NCBI GenBank assembly: GCA_023630585.1
Contig: CM042539.1
Coordinates: forward strand, 29,286,255 to 29,350,254
DNA: 64,000 nucleotides
Direction: 5' to 3'
DNA from: Cranoglanis bouderius
Lineage: Eukaryota > Chordata > Actinopteri > Siluriformes > Cranoglanididae
Within the stretch, counting starts at the first letter, position 1; each line of letters starts with the position of its first letter. Position numbers and translations under genes: made by a program. The notes beneath the pieces are model-generated. The model was not told where the DNA came from and searched no databases. It was given only the letters and a program-made list of their open reading frames with translations. Of the stretch, positions 53,879 through 64,000 are shown one piece after another.

Positions 53879-56800
53879 TGTGCATTAAGATGGACACACA
53901 CTGTTTTGACCTACTTCCACTTCCATGTAATGTACACAGCTCACCAAATCCCATCGGAGCGACTGTCTGATTGATTTTAGATTCTTGTGTTTGCAACTTG
54001 CCAGCGAATTCCCTTAGTAAGATTGCAAAACAGAAATAGAAAGTGGCCTCCAGCTTTTCCTGGCGACCATATGCAAGAAAAACATCCCTCTCCTTCCTAA
54101 TTTCCAGACGCCTTTCCGCTCCAATCCTACACTGAGTCAGTCATTTAATGTACGAGTGCTTTTTACGGTGCTGTGAAAAAGTATTTTCTGATTCCTTATG
54201 TTTTTGTGTATATCTCATACTAAATAGTTTTAGATCTTCAAACGAAATGCAGCATAAAACAAAGGCAACCTGAGTAAACACATAATACAGTTTTTATTTA
54301 TTTATTTATTTATTTTATTGAAGCAAAAAAAAAGTTATCCAACACCTATCACCCATGTGAAAAATTAATTGCCCCCTTAAACTTAAAATCCGGTTGTGCC
54401 ACCTTTAGCAGCAATAACTGCAATCAAACGCTTCCGATAACTGGAGATCAGTCTTTCACTTACTTCAAGGACTAGGATTTACTCCTATGCTTTGGATCAT
54501 TGTCTTGCTGCATAATCCAGTTGCGCTTGAGTTTCAAGTTAGGGACTGAAGACTGGACATTCTCCTTTAGGATTTTCTGGTAGAGAGCAGAATTCATGTT
54601 TCCCTCAATTATTGCAAGTTGCCCAGGCCCTGAAGCAGCAAAGCATCCCCACACCATCACACTGCCACCACCATGCTTGACCGTAGGTGTGATGTTCTTT
54701 TTGTGGACTTCTGTGTTTGGTTTACGCCAGATGTAACGGGACCCCTGTCTTCTAAACAGTTCCACTTTCGACTCATCAGTCCACAGAACATTCTCCCAAA
54801 AGGTTTGAGGATCATCAGGGTCTGTTTTGGCAAAATTCAGATGAGGCTTAATGTTCTTCTGGGTTAGCAATGGATTTCACCTCGCCATTCTTCCATGGAT
54901 GCCATTTTTGCCCAGTGTCTTTCTGATAGTGGAGTCATGAACAGTGACCTTTATTGACGCAAGAGAGGCCTGTAGTTAATTTGATATTGTCCTTGGCTCT
55001 TTTGTGACCTGATGGATGAGTCGTTGCTGTGCTCTTGGAGGAATTTTGGAAGGTCGGCCACTTCTGGGAAGGTTCACTACTGTGCCGAGTTTTTTCCATT
55101 TGGAGATAATGGCTCTCACTGTGGACCTTTGGAGTCCCAGAGCCTTTGAAATAGCTTTGTAACCCTTCCCAGACTGATCACCTTCAATCAATCACCTTCT
55201 TCCTCGTCATTTCTGGAATTTCTTCCAACTTTGGCATAGTGTGTTACTGGGTAAGACCTTTTAACCAACTTCATGCTATTGAAAAAGTTCTATTTAAGTG
55301 TTGATTTGATTGAACAGGGTTTGCAGTAATCAGGCCTGGTTGCATCTAGTCCAGCTGAACCCCATTATGAATGCAGTTTCATAGATTTAGGGAATTAGTA
55401 ACTACGGGGGCAAATACATTCTCAGGCCCAGTTGGTATTGGATAACTTTTTTTGCTTCAGTAAATAACATTATCATTCAAAAACTTTATGTAGTGTTTAC
55501 TCAGGTTGTCTTTGTTTTATCTTAGATTTTGTTTCAATTTCTGAAATATTTAAGTTTGAGATCTACACAAAATCAGAAGAAATCAGGATGGGGCAAATAC
55601 TTTTTCAGAGCACTGTATTTGCTCAGTGTACAGATTGTTGGAACAATCCACAATTCCTATTCTGAATATAACTCTACTTTTTAGAGTGTAAAATGTCACA
55701 GTGTTGTCAATCTTGTTCCTTTGCTTTACAGGCTTATGGCTTGACTTTATCCGCTGCACCTCCACTTCGCAGAGGAAGCACACCGCTACCGATCAAGCAC
55801 CTGTTAAAGCGAGAGGAAGCCGTCTCTGAGGATTATGATTGGATGCCGGGGCTCGATGAGCCTTCTGCTCCGCCCATCGGCACCAGCAACGCTCAAGATG
55901 CACCGCTCCTTCTTAAGGCTCCAGAGCAAAAGTACCGTGGGCCACTGCGGATTGTCCTGTTAGGGCAGAACGGAGTGGGCAAATCGTCACTGGCCCTCTC
56001 TCTCGCTGGTCTGTCTGACAGATCACTTTCAGTAGACTCTGAAACACAAGCAAGCGGTAAAGATATTATCCTTGTTTTTGTTGTCTTACCCAGCCTGTTT
56101 GTGACCTCCATGGTTTGGTCTTCCAAGTCATTGCATCACATCTTCACTCAGTTTGGAGCTCTGTTCAGATGAAAAGCATATATTTATATCATAAATACAC
56201 CTTAAACTTCGAGAACACCTTAAACTGCCTCTACCTCTCATTTATAAACAACCGGACAAGAAATCACGTGATCGTAATGAATAGCGCTTGTTTAAATTGA
56301 TCAGCGATACTGGCACGGCCAATGATATTCCAGGCCACCCCTTTAAACCTGCCAATGATTGCTTCTTGAGTCACGAGGCTGATGCGACATTCTCGATTCC
56401 GATTGGTCAGAAGGTGTTGATTCATTTCTATAACAGCAGCTCTGACAGGCTTATATTAATTCACTCGCTCTACTACGTTTTGACATGTTGGAGACGCACC
56501 TATTTAGCATTTATGGAATGAGTCTCCAGTGTCGGCACTTTGCAACAGACCATGGTAAAAATATCCGAACGACTGCTTTGAAATATACATTAAGTACATT
56601 ACGACCTGTAAATGACTGTATATTAACACACTATATTAATTTTACATTATATTCATTTGCTTCAGATGGGTCAAATAATGATATCTTAGAAAGGCTGGTT
56701 CTTGAGTCAAGCTGTCCTCATGACACATGTGCAATGAGAAAAGAAAACATAGCAGTCAGGGGCTCTCAGAGCTTGCAGTAGCCAGTGGCATTCATCTAAT

Positions 56801-58776
56801 CGGAGTCTTTCATCTGTCTAATGTGTTTAACTGGGTGAGAGATAACCACGCTTTTTTTTTTTTTTTTCTCCCGAAATGGCAGCAGAACTTGTTAACCTTT
56901 TTATACCCTTTTCAATCTGATTAATTTTCCGTAACAGCAGTTTCCAACAATAGTTCCGGCCGCAAGGCAAATCTTAAGTTAACATTAATGCGTTCGTTCT
57001 AATACATTATCGTTTCTATAGTAACGGCTAATTCGCAGGGACTTGCAATGCAAAACAAAGCAACAGACGTATTTCTTTGTATATTTAACAAAAACAAACA
57101 TATATTTGTTGATATGGAGAACATTTATGGAAGGAGTCTCCAGTGTCAGTGCTTTGTAATAGTCAGTACGCCATGCGAAAGTCTATTTTTTGTTTTGTTT
57201 TGTGTTTTTTAACTGATGAAGGAGCAGCAGCATAGAATTAAGTAAATCTCTATACTTACATTTTGCCTTTGGTGAAATTTATTAGCTTTAACCCTTTCAT
57301 GTATAAATTATTCATAAGCATATCCAGATTCTCTCGATTTTTTTTTTTTTTTACTTAAAATTGCATGATACACGATTTTTGACTCAGTATGCCTGAAACA
57401 GTATGCCTGAAATAGTAATTATAATAATAATAAAAATAATAATAATAACAATAAATTTCAAATGTCCAAAATATGTAATGCTGAAGACAAATTTTTTGAA
57501 AATATTATTTATGAACAAAAGTGTACTATTGTTGCATGACACAAAGAGGTAAAAAAAAAATAAAAAATAAAAAAAAAAACGAAAAAATTTGATATTTTAA
57601 AAAAATCACTTTACATATTTTTTGCTATTATTTTAAAAAAAATTCCGTAGAAAGCTGGTATAAATTGAGAACGACAAATAGTCTAGAGAGCTACAGTCTA
57701 TGTTACAGTTTACGTTAATCTACAGTCATGTTCTCAAATGATTTGGAGGTGATTTACATCTTATATTTTACTAAAATAGAAAAAAAGGACCCTTAAATGT
57801 GGACATTACGCACAAAAGGGTTAATTCCGATTATTTGCTGTAAAACAAGATCTTGGTGGCAGCTGAGTATTGAATAACCCTGTCATTAATATCCCTGTCC
57901 GCTGCTCCTCCCCCGAGCACGGGGCAGCGTGATTCCCACCCCAATGGGCCTCTATTGGCACTTTTTATAGTTTCCATTATTGACCACTAAGTGCAATAAT
58001 AAGTCTGTGGAGCTAAACGAGGTGCTGAGCACGATGCCCCGTGATTGTACATCTACACTGGTGCTTGAATGTTTGTGCACCCTTTAGAATTTTCTATATT
58101 TGACCCGAAACATCATCAGATTTTCATCAGAAGTCCTAAAAGTAGATAAAGAGAACCCAATTAAAGAAATGAGACAAAAATATTATACTTGGTCATTTAT
58201 TTATTGAGGCAAATGATCCAAATGTGAACCTTTTGCTTTCAGTATCTGGTGTGACCCCCTTGTGCAGCAATAACTGCAGCTAAACGTTTGATCAGTCCTG
58301 CGCATCGGCTCGGAGGAATTTTAGCCCGTTCCTCGGTAGAGAACAGCTTCACGTCTGGGTTTCCTCACATGAACCTTGCTTGCTTCAGAATCTTCCACAA
58401 CATTTCTGTTGGATTAAGGTCAGGAGAGTTTGTGTAAATTCATGTGAACCTTGATTGGCTTTAAATGGTATAACCGGTGAGGAGTTTTTGCTCTTAACGT
58501 CAAAAAAGGCATTCCACGACAATAAACAACTTTAAATATGTAGCTATAAATGGCTAAAAAAAAATAAATAAAGAAAAGTATGATGCATCATTCTTTAATT
58601 AATAATAAACACTTCAGCCTTCAGCCCCTGATGTTTTATTCCTTATTTAAAAGTAAAATGAATCACAGAGGTCTGACGATCAATCTGTTGTTTATTTTGT
58701 AGATGAAGGATATCTGCGAAGGGTGACGGTAGATGATGAGGATAGCTCAATCTTGGTGTATGACAACTGGAAACAG
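52329..58776 (+). CDS. rem2: REM2-like RGK GTPase, N-terminal half (3' end beyond window)
   Basis: Joined exons 52329-52340, 55732-56056 and 58703-58776 in one frame, 137 codons. RGK proteins are Ras-like GTPases that bind the beta subunit of voltage-gated calcium channels at the membrane and lower channel activity; REM2 also shapes neuronal dendrites and synapses. Seen here: RRGSTPLPIKH (residues 17-27), the counterpart of the 14-3-3-binding RRGSMPVPYKH of mammalian REM2; DYDWMP; then IVLLGQNGVGKSSL (78-91) with P-loop GQNGVGKS; then RRVTVDDEDSSILVYDNWKQ, with DNWK where RGK proteins have DxWE. The N-terminus is much shorter than the roughly 70 residues before RRGS in mammals, so the first exon choice is less sure. 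G4, G5 and the C-terminal basic membrane anchor lie outside the window. RRAD is the main alternative, but the RRGS-P-P-KH stretch favours REM2. Confidence 0.83.
52592..52617. repeat. (CA)n microsatellite
   Basis: About 13 CA units followed by a short CAT run, in rem2 intron 1. Confidence 0.88.
52690..52935 (-). mobile_element. Tc1-like transposon fragment
   Basis: Includes GCATTCCGAGATGCTTTTCT, CTCTCATCCACAAGGCGTTT and CCCAGGAGATCAGCAGTTTC, the inverse of blocks in 5465-5915. In rem2 intron 1. Confidence 0.68.
53006..53365. mobile_element. TTAA-flanked MITE-like element
   Basis: Ends TTAAAGGTGC and GCACCTTTAA form a perfect 10-base inverted pair around 360 bases. A long (ATT)n tract lies at 53025-53088. 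The body carries CATTTTATAGACAC and GGGGGCGGAGCTT, shared with 60300-60425. No coding capacity. Confidence 0.68.
53581..53614. repeat. (GT)n microsatellite
   Basis: About 15 GT units in rem2 intron 1. Confidence 0.88.
53839..53881. repeat. (CT)n-(GT)n compound microsatellite
   Basis: About 11 CT units passing directly into about 10 GT units. Confidence 0.88.
54166..55615 (-). mobile_element. Tc1-like transposon with both ends, in rem2 intron 1
   Basis: Ends CGGTGCTGTGAAAAAGTATT and, inverted, AATACTTTTTCAGAGCACTG, with TA at 54164-54165 and 55616-55617. 1450 bases. The transposase lies on the minus strand, opposite to rem2. Confidence 0.87.
54472..55191 (-). pseudogene. Tc1 transposase with internal losses
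   Basis: From 55191: GKGYKAISKALGLQRSTVRA and IISKWKKLGTVVNLPRSGRP (helix-turn-helix), then a frame break near 54975. From 54870: LTQKNIKPHLNFAKTDPD, NVLWTDESKVELFRRQGSRY (first Asp), [20 protein letters not shown] and [15 protein letters not shown] (second Asp). The DLNP block with the last catalytic residue is missing, so it cannot be active. Confidence 0.85.
55732..56056 (+). CDS. rem2: rem2 exon 2: N-terminal region and P-loop
   Basis: Acceptor TTGCTTTACAG, donor GTAAAG. Codes 108 residues plus one base, from AYGLTLSAAPPLRRGSTP through the acidic/Pro linker to the G1 motif GQNGVGKSSLALSLAGL. An ATG at 55693 is in frame but lies in the intron before the acceptor. Confidence 0.92.
56280..57170. 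repeat. Two adjacent copies of the dispersed hairpin-type repeat
   Basis: Copy one carries TCCGATTGGTCAGAAGGTGT, ATAACAGCAGCTCTGACAG and GAGTCTCCAGTGTCGGCACT (56398-56540). Copy two carries TTTCTATAGTAACGGCTAAT and GGAGTCTCCAGTGTCAGTGC (57014-57155). Both lie in rem2 intron 2. Confidence 0.65.
57236..58020. repeat. Intronic duplicated segment, copy A
   Basis: Blocks 57240-57310 and 57870-58010 match 61095-61150 and 61170-61310 in order (GAATAACCCTGTCATTAA, CACGGGGCAG-GTGATTCC, CCCCA-TGGGCCTC). About 550 bases of extra A/T-rich sequence separate the two halves here. Confidence 0.68.
58066..58440 (-). mobile_element. Tc1-like transposon 3' fragment
   Basis: The inverse of the end at 46900-47128: GTGCACCCTTTAGAATTTTC, GAGACAAAAATATTATACTT, then inverse transposase sequence including the N-P-E block (CAACATTTCTGTTGGATTAA). 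Only the 3' part of the element remains. Confidence 0.72.
58703..58776 (+). CDS. rem2: rem2 exon 3: switch region and G3
   Basis: Acceptor TATTTTGTAG, donor GTGAGT. Codes DEGYLRRVTVDDEDSSILVY and DNWKQ, aligning with the Y-RRI-VD-EE-TLVVYDIWEQ region of REM2. Phase 0 exit; the next exon was not found before the window ends. Confidence 0.9.
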
Positions 58777-58789
58777 GTGAGTCATAGTC

Positions 58790-58817
58790 ATACACACACA
58801 CACACACACACACACAT
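58790..58817. repeat. (CA)n microsatellite
   Basis: About 13 CA units behind the rem2 exon 3 donor. Confidence 0.88.
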
Positions 58818-59689
58818 ACACAATTAAAGTAAACCTGATCACGCACTGCTTTGTGTATTTCACTGACACTGCCTGAATTAACAGTGACACTCATTGAAAC
58901 ATGTTTATTTAACACTGTCACTCCAATATTCATGTGGAGCAGACAGACAGAATCTGACAAACGCTGCGTTAGCATGTGCGATGGAAGAGATAGGGAAGAG
59001 ATCGAACGCTCGCGGATGTCTAAGACTCAAACAAGGGACCTGAGGTTACGTTCTACTGCTAGTTGAGGAGTTTTTAATGTGAAACTGTTTACTATGTTCT
59101 GTGCAGCACCCCCCCCACCCCGAGGCTGCAGCAGGCCCGTTTCCTTTAGAAGAAATTGTTTTCCTTCGTTTCTTTCCCATGTAATTCGTTCCACTTATGT
59201 TACAGAGAAAGCCGGGAGCCATTACTACATTTTTATCTCGGCGAAATCAAGGGTCGGACTCGAGCCAAACACAACTAATTACATCCTGGCAGGCTGCAAA
59301 GCAAGCTTCCTGCCTTCAGAATTTTTAAGTTCGGGAGCAATGCGAACGCGCCACGTTAATCAAGACATGAAATGCAGATGCACTCCGAACACATCAGGTT
59401 CAAACTCGCACTTAATAACTGCATAATAATCGCGTAGTCGCACACGCTTGTTTTGCCAAACACAGGCGCGTACTTATACATCGGATACTCTGGTCTATGA
59501 TTCTTTACTCAACCGAGAATTCTAGTTACGCCAGTTTCCTTTTCAATCTCGCGCCTTCGTCCTTTTGTTTCATTCCAGGCGATCTGTTAGCGGAGAGGAA
59601 ACACAAATCTCTCTCTTCACGGCTACAGTTTGCCACCCCTCCCGCCATCTACACCAGATTCACCTCATGAGGACCTTGATTATTAATTA

Positions 59690-59835
59690 TAATTGAATAA
59701 GGCATAAAACATAATGGGGCAATGCTGTTATAGGAAAATAATCAGAGGCAGCATGGCCTGAGCTGAAGCAGAGTTACTCATACCACCCCAAAGCGGTTCT
59801 TTTGCTATAATAGAGCATGCAGAAGTGTTTTATTC
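59690..59835. repeat. Dispersed hairpin-type repeat fragment
   Basis: AATGCTGTTATAGGAAAATA and ATCAGAGGCAGCATGG are followed by the CTATAATAGAGCATGC side. Related CACTCCTTCTATAAATGTTA lies at 60053. Confidence 0.6.
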
Positions 59836-59845
59836 CTCCTGTGTA

Positions 59846-59940
59846 CAGTACTGTGCAAAAGTTTTAGGCACATGCAAAGAAATGCCGTAGAGCAAAGATG
59901 CCTTCACAATAACGAAATGAAACGTTTCTGTCAAATCGTT
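59846..59940 (+). mobile_element. Tc1-like terminal fragment
   Basis: CAGTACTGTGCAAAAGTTTT matches the end at 155; similarity fades after about 90 bases. Confidence 0.68.
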
Positions 59941-60130
59941 CCTTCACTTTCTCTTGAAGTTACTAAGAGAAAAAAAAAATTCAGCTTGTTACAAAGGAAA
60001 CAGAAAGTCATGAAGCCACTTTGCCACGTTCGAAAAACTTCTCTGACACCAGACACTCCTTCTATAAATGTTAAATGAACGTCTCCTTACAGAACACGTC
60101 CTTAAAAAAATTCAGTTATTTCTTTCTTTG

Positions 60131-60485
60131 TTAAAGGTACAATAGGGAATATTTTTCATTTCTTACTAGTACAAACAATGTGGAAAATTATGTAGAAATG
60201 ATTAAAAAATAGTGGTTCAGAACAATTCTATTACGTAGCTGAGAAAACACCAGTTCGAAAACATGCCTGCAGGTCCGGAAGGTTTGCTCGTGTTTGGATT
60301 GGCCTCTTGTCCGTCATTTTATAGACACACCCTTTCACCTCCCGATAAATCACATCAAGTGATGTCAAGACAGTCCTCGCTAATGGTAACTCTAGTTGAA
60401 CCAGCGTTTTGGGGGCGGAGTTTTGTGTGCACAGGTGGAGATGGGCTCAATCAGTTAAAAAAAATCATTCAAATTTTATTCAATT
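60131..60485. mobile_element. TTAA-type MITE-like element, second copy
   Basis: Starts TTAAAGGTACAATAGGGAAT and shares CATTTTATAGACACACC, GGGGGCGGAG and GGGCTCAA in order with 53006-53365. The right end is degenerate. Confidence 0.6.
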
Positions 60486-61089
60486 CCACCCATTTAGCCA
60501 TTAGATTATGTGGCGCATTTCCCAAACAAGTGAATGAGCTGTTACTATAGAAAGGATAACATACAGTATTTGAACAAGTGCATTAATATTAAACAGTGAA
60601 TTGCCTTGCAGCTGGAACCGCTGTCGGAGCTGCTGTTATAGAAAATTAATCAACACCTTCTGACCAAACAGAATCAAAGTTTTCAACAGCAGTGTGGTAT
60701 AAATGTAAATAATGCTTCAGTTACAATATGGTGGATCTTAATGCATTTTTTCAGGACAGGATGAGATAAAACAACACCTGACCAGGTTTATTCCCTTGGG
60801 GGGAGAAAATCAGATTGCCCAGGGGTCAAAAAGGGCTGTGTGTGTCTGTTTTGTGTGGGTGTGTGTATGTGTCACCTCTAGAGGAGATGAGGCCACGTTT
60901 TTAAACAGATTACCCAGGAGCTGATGGATGAGGCCATAAATAATTGCTGTCTTAGCAGAGCATGAAAGAATAACCCCATTACCTGAACCTGTGTGTGCTC
61001 CTGTTGAAATCCTGTTGAAATATGTTCCTGATGAAATCAGCACATCGTTCAGATTGTTCAGCAGTTGAGGCAGTCGTTTGGTCATAAAT

Positions 61090-61310
61090 AATTTGCATGG
61101 AATTGAGAAAATCTCTGCACTTACATTTCGACGTTGTTTGCGGAAATTGATTAAATTTAATTCCAACTATTTGAATAACCCTGTCATTAACAGCTATGTC
61201 CGCTGTTCCTCCCTGAACACGGGGCAGTGTGATTCCTACCCCAGTGGGCCTCAATTAGTGCTCGTTGTAGTTCCCATTTTTTGACCACTATGTGAAATAA
61301 TAACTCTGTG
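61090..61310. repeat. Intronic duplicated segment, copy B
   Basis: Direct-orientation counterpart of 57236-58020, compact, with GAATAACCCTGTCATTAACA and CACGGGGCAGTGTGATTCC. Confidence 0.68.
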
Positions 61311-62245
61311 GAACTATTGGAACAGGCCAATTCATTTGTTGATCAAAAGATGAATATGAGAAGAGAGTTTAGGATTTCAGCTTTTATTTCCTGGTATTTA
61401 TATGTAGATGCGTTAAACGACATAGAACATAGCACATTTTGTATCAGACGACCAGCTCTGAACGTCTACTCTTGGTTTTAGTCTTCAGTTTCACCTGTGA
61501 AGACTGCATTTGTTGTTAAAAAGGATAAGCCCCCATGATCTGCTCATGATCCAAAACATGCAAGCTCATCTGTGAAACATGGTGGAGGTAGTGTCATGGC
61601 TTGGGCTTGCATGGCTGCTTCTGAACCAGGCTCACTAATCTTTATTGATGATGTAACTCGTGACGGTAGAATGAATTCAGAAGTTTAGCCAGGAACATTT
61701 TGCCAATTTACAGAGAAATGCATCCAAATTAATCGGGAGGAACTTTATCATGCAGCAAGACAATGATCCAGAACACACTGCCAATTCAACAAAGGACTTT
61801 ATCAGGGGGAAAAAGTGGAAGGTTTTAGACTGGCCAAGGAAATCACCAGACCTTAACCCAATTGAGCAGCATTTGACTTCCTGAAGAGGAGACTGAAGGG
61901 AGAAACTCCCTGAAACAAACAACAACTGAAAGAGGCTGCGGTAAAAGCCTGGAAAAGCATCACAAAAGAAGAAACCAACAATTTGGTGATGTCAATAAGT
62001 TACAGGCTTGATGCAGTTATTGCAAGCAATGGTTATGCAACCAAATATTAAGTGTTATTTACTTTAATTTACCTCAAGACTTATCTGTGCCTATACTTTT
62101 GCTCACCTAAAAACAGCGTGGTCCGATACAAAAGGTTCTATGTTTTATGTTGTTTAACACATCTAGATGTAAATCCCAGGAAATAAAAGCTGAAGTCCTA
62201 AACTCTCGTCTCATATCCATCTTTTGATCTCAAACCCAAATGTCT
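61305..62245 (+). mobile_element. Tc1-like transposon, internally deleted sibling of 12676-14216
   Basis: Shares GAACTATTGGAACAGG and CTGGTATTTATATGTAGATG with the other copy, as well as the transposase blocks [19 protein letters not shown] (61566-61620) and the QQDNDP and SPDLNPIE coding stretches. The N-terminal half of the transposase is deleted, and both outer ends are eroded. Confidence 0.8.
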
Positions 62246-64000
62246 TTGGGCTAGTAAAGAGCTAGTAAGATTGAATGACTCCAGGTTTTGGATATACTCC
62301 AGGGCTGAGAGTGAGCAATGACTGGACCTGCTCTCTCTGTCTCATCATTCTCTTCCCATCCACCCTTTCTCCATCCACCCCTCCATCCGTCTAACAGAAT
62401 GCCAATGTCTTTCCACCCACTCGAGCGCAACATTTGCCAATGAAGTGTAATGAACAGTAAATTCAAGAGAAATGCAAATAGCCTTCTTCACTAGAAGGAA
62501 ATGTATATAGAAAGTGCAGGTTCTACGTACATAGTCACCATTACACGGATCCAGAAGGAAATTCTCATTCAAATTTACATTCCTTGAAATTTAGATGCAA
62601 ATTATGATGACTTTCTGAAGCATGCAAATCACATCACTAGATTCTGTGTATCGCATTGATGCTTCAGCAGGTCTGTAACGCTGTCATTTTCCTTCAGTCG
62701 TGTCTTCAGTAAGGAAAAGGGGTTTAATGAGATTCAGTGATTTAGCAATGAAAATCTTGTTGCTTTTCCTTTATGTCTTGGGTCATTGTTTTGTTACAAG
62801 ACGGAGCACTTGGTCAGTTAAAATAACCGTGTGTGTTGCGTTCAGCTTTCACATCATTGCTAAAGATGTTAAAGTTACACTGGCTGCCGTGCACACCTCA
62901 AGAATTGTCAGTGACTTACATCTTTTCTTCTCTGGTCATATGAGTGGATTGGTGTTTTTATGGCAGTCTTTGACACACGTAGTATATCTACAGCCCAAAA
63001 CGGTATTCGTCACAGTTGAAAATATTCTTCAGTCAACCACTATTTTAATTTGAAAGAATGCAAGATCACAGTTTTTGTCAATAACAATGTACCAAGCATT
63101 AGATTTTAATATGTCATTTTTGCTGATTTGTGAGGTGGTCTGGGAAAACCCATTAGATCGGTCGAGCGTGTTTAAATATCGCAAGTGACTTTTACCTCAG
63201 GTGATGAGACAGACCAATATGGATGATGCTGATAATCAAAGTGAGAACTCATTTCCCAATTTAAAATTTGGCGATAAGTAGATTAGGTTATAAATATATA
63301 GGTAGACACAGCATCTTTCAATGGAAATGTTCTCATTTGACCATAGGATGGACCCACAGATTTATTCTAGTTATGGATATTCTAGTTATGGATTTGATGT
63401 AGTGCTACATGTACTGTCAGTTCTAACACTTCGGAATCCGATCAATTGACTGTGGCAAAGAATTACTGGCAATTACAGGCAGACCGAACTCCCCATGCAT
63501 TATGCAAATCCTGATTGCCTAAAGCAGCATAAATTAGTGTGCACCCAGTAATTCGTGCCATCAGTTCCATGAATTTCATTTTGTTTCCAGAGACTTGAAA
63601 TGTTAACTGATTGGAGGCCCCAAATTGTTGCCCGAAGGCCTTTTTTTCTGTCGAATCAGGTTAATAAGCGATAATTAATTACCTTTACTGAAACATTTGG
63701 ATAATAGACAGCCACCCAATCCACTATAATCACCTGAGCCTGTGCAGGAAAGCACACGCAAATCAGCCCACACAGTCACAGTATGCTTCATACACGAGCA
63801 CTCATGCATATGCAGATGTATACATTGCACTCTCACGCCCAGCTCTTATGCATACTCAGTAGGATAGACGCACTTGTGCCTCTTCACTCAAACACACACT
63901 GCCTGGAGTAGACTGCTTTAGGTCTCCTGGAGGCCTGAAATGCGCTTGACAGCAGGTAGTACGCAGCAGCAGAATGGGTTTAATAAGTCATCCAGTTTCC

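Larger units (their letters stand above)
58777..64000 (+). other. rem2 intron 3, open at the window end
   Basis: After the exon 3 donor I find no exon with a G4 NKSD or G5 SA motif, so intron 3 is at least 5.2 kb or the following exon is beyond the window. Repeats found here are listed separately. From 62250 to 64000 no feature could be supported; a frame at 62700-63053 has no recognisable motif. Confidence 0.6.

Noticed and set aside
55693..55731. ATG at 55693 as the rem2 start
   Set aside because: In frame with exon 2 but upstream of a strong acceptor (TTGCTTTACAG), and the intervening residues do not resemble RGK proteins.
62700..63053. 117-codon frame in rem2 intron 3
   Set aside because: No GTPase motif or other homology; hydrophobic stretches look random.

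Overview
This window is intron-rich vertebrate DNA. Everything in it points to a teleost fish, probably an otophysan such as a catfish or characin, though that narrower placement is inference. The signs are many Tc1-like transposons in both orientations, hAT remnants, tRNA-derived SINEs, several LINE types, long (CA)n, (CT)n, (TA)n and (GATA)n tracts, and compact exons with canonical GT-AG junctions.

Layout. Positions 1464-31289 (+) hold the 3' three quarters of a CARMIL gene, best matched to carmil3 (capping protein regulator and myosin 1 linker 3). I could join 28 coding exons in one continuous frame: about 1033 residues plus a stop, covering LRRs, the helical dimerisation region, the capping-protein-binding region and a disordered basic, proline-rich tail. 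The start codon, PH domain and first LRRs lie upstream of the window. The 3'UTR runs to a polyadenylation signal at 32535.

From 32.6 to 51.9 kb there is no host gene. This stretch holds a GATA/GACA satellite with a LINE inserted in it (uninterrupted 721-codon reverse transcriptase ORF, 33984-36149), a decayed second LINE, a processed pseudogene fragment of spastin (about 40500-40900, minus), duplicated repeat segments, a Tc1 remnant, SINEs and a near-consensus CTCF motif at 44258.

From 51.9 kb a CpG-rich promoter and leader opens rem2 (+), an RGK-family GTPase. Three exons are visible (52329-52340, 55732-56056, 58703-58776). They encode the N-terminus, a 14-3-3-type serine site, the P-loop and the divergent G3 motif. 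The rest of the G domain lies beyond the window.

The two genes share no pathway that the sequence shows. Their adjacency matches the placement of CARMIL3 and REM2 on human 14q11.2, and of the paralogues CARMIL2 and RRAD on 16q22. Most introns are filled by decayed DNA transposons. No CRISPR array, rRNA gene or complete tRNA gene was seen.
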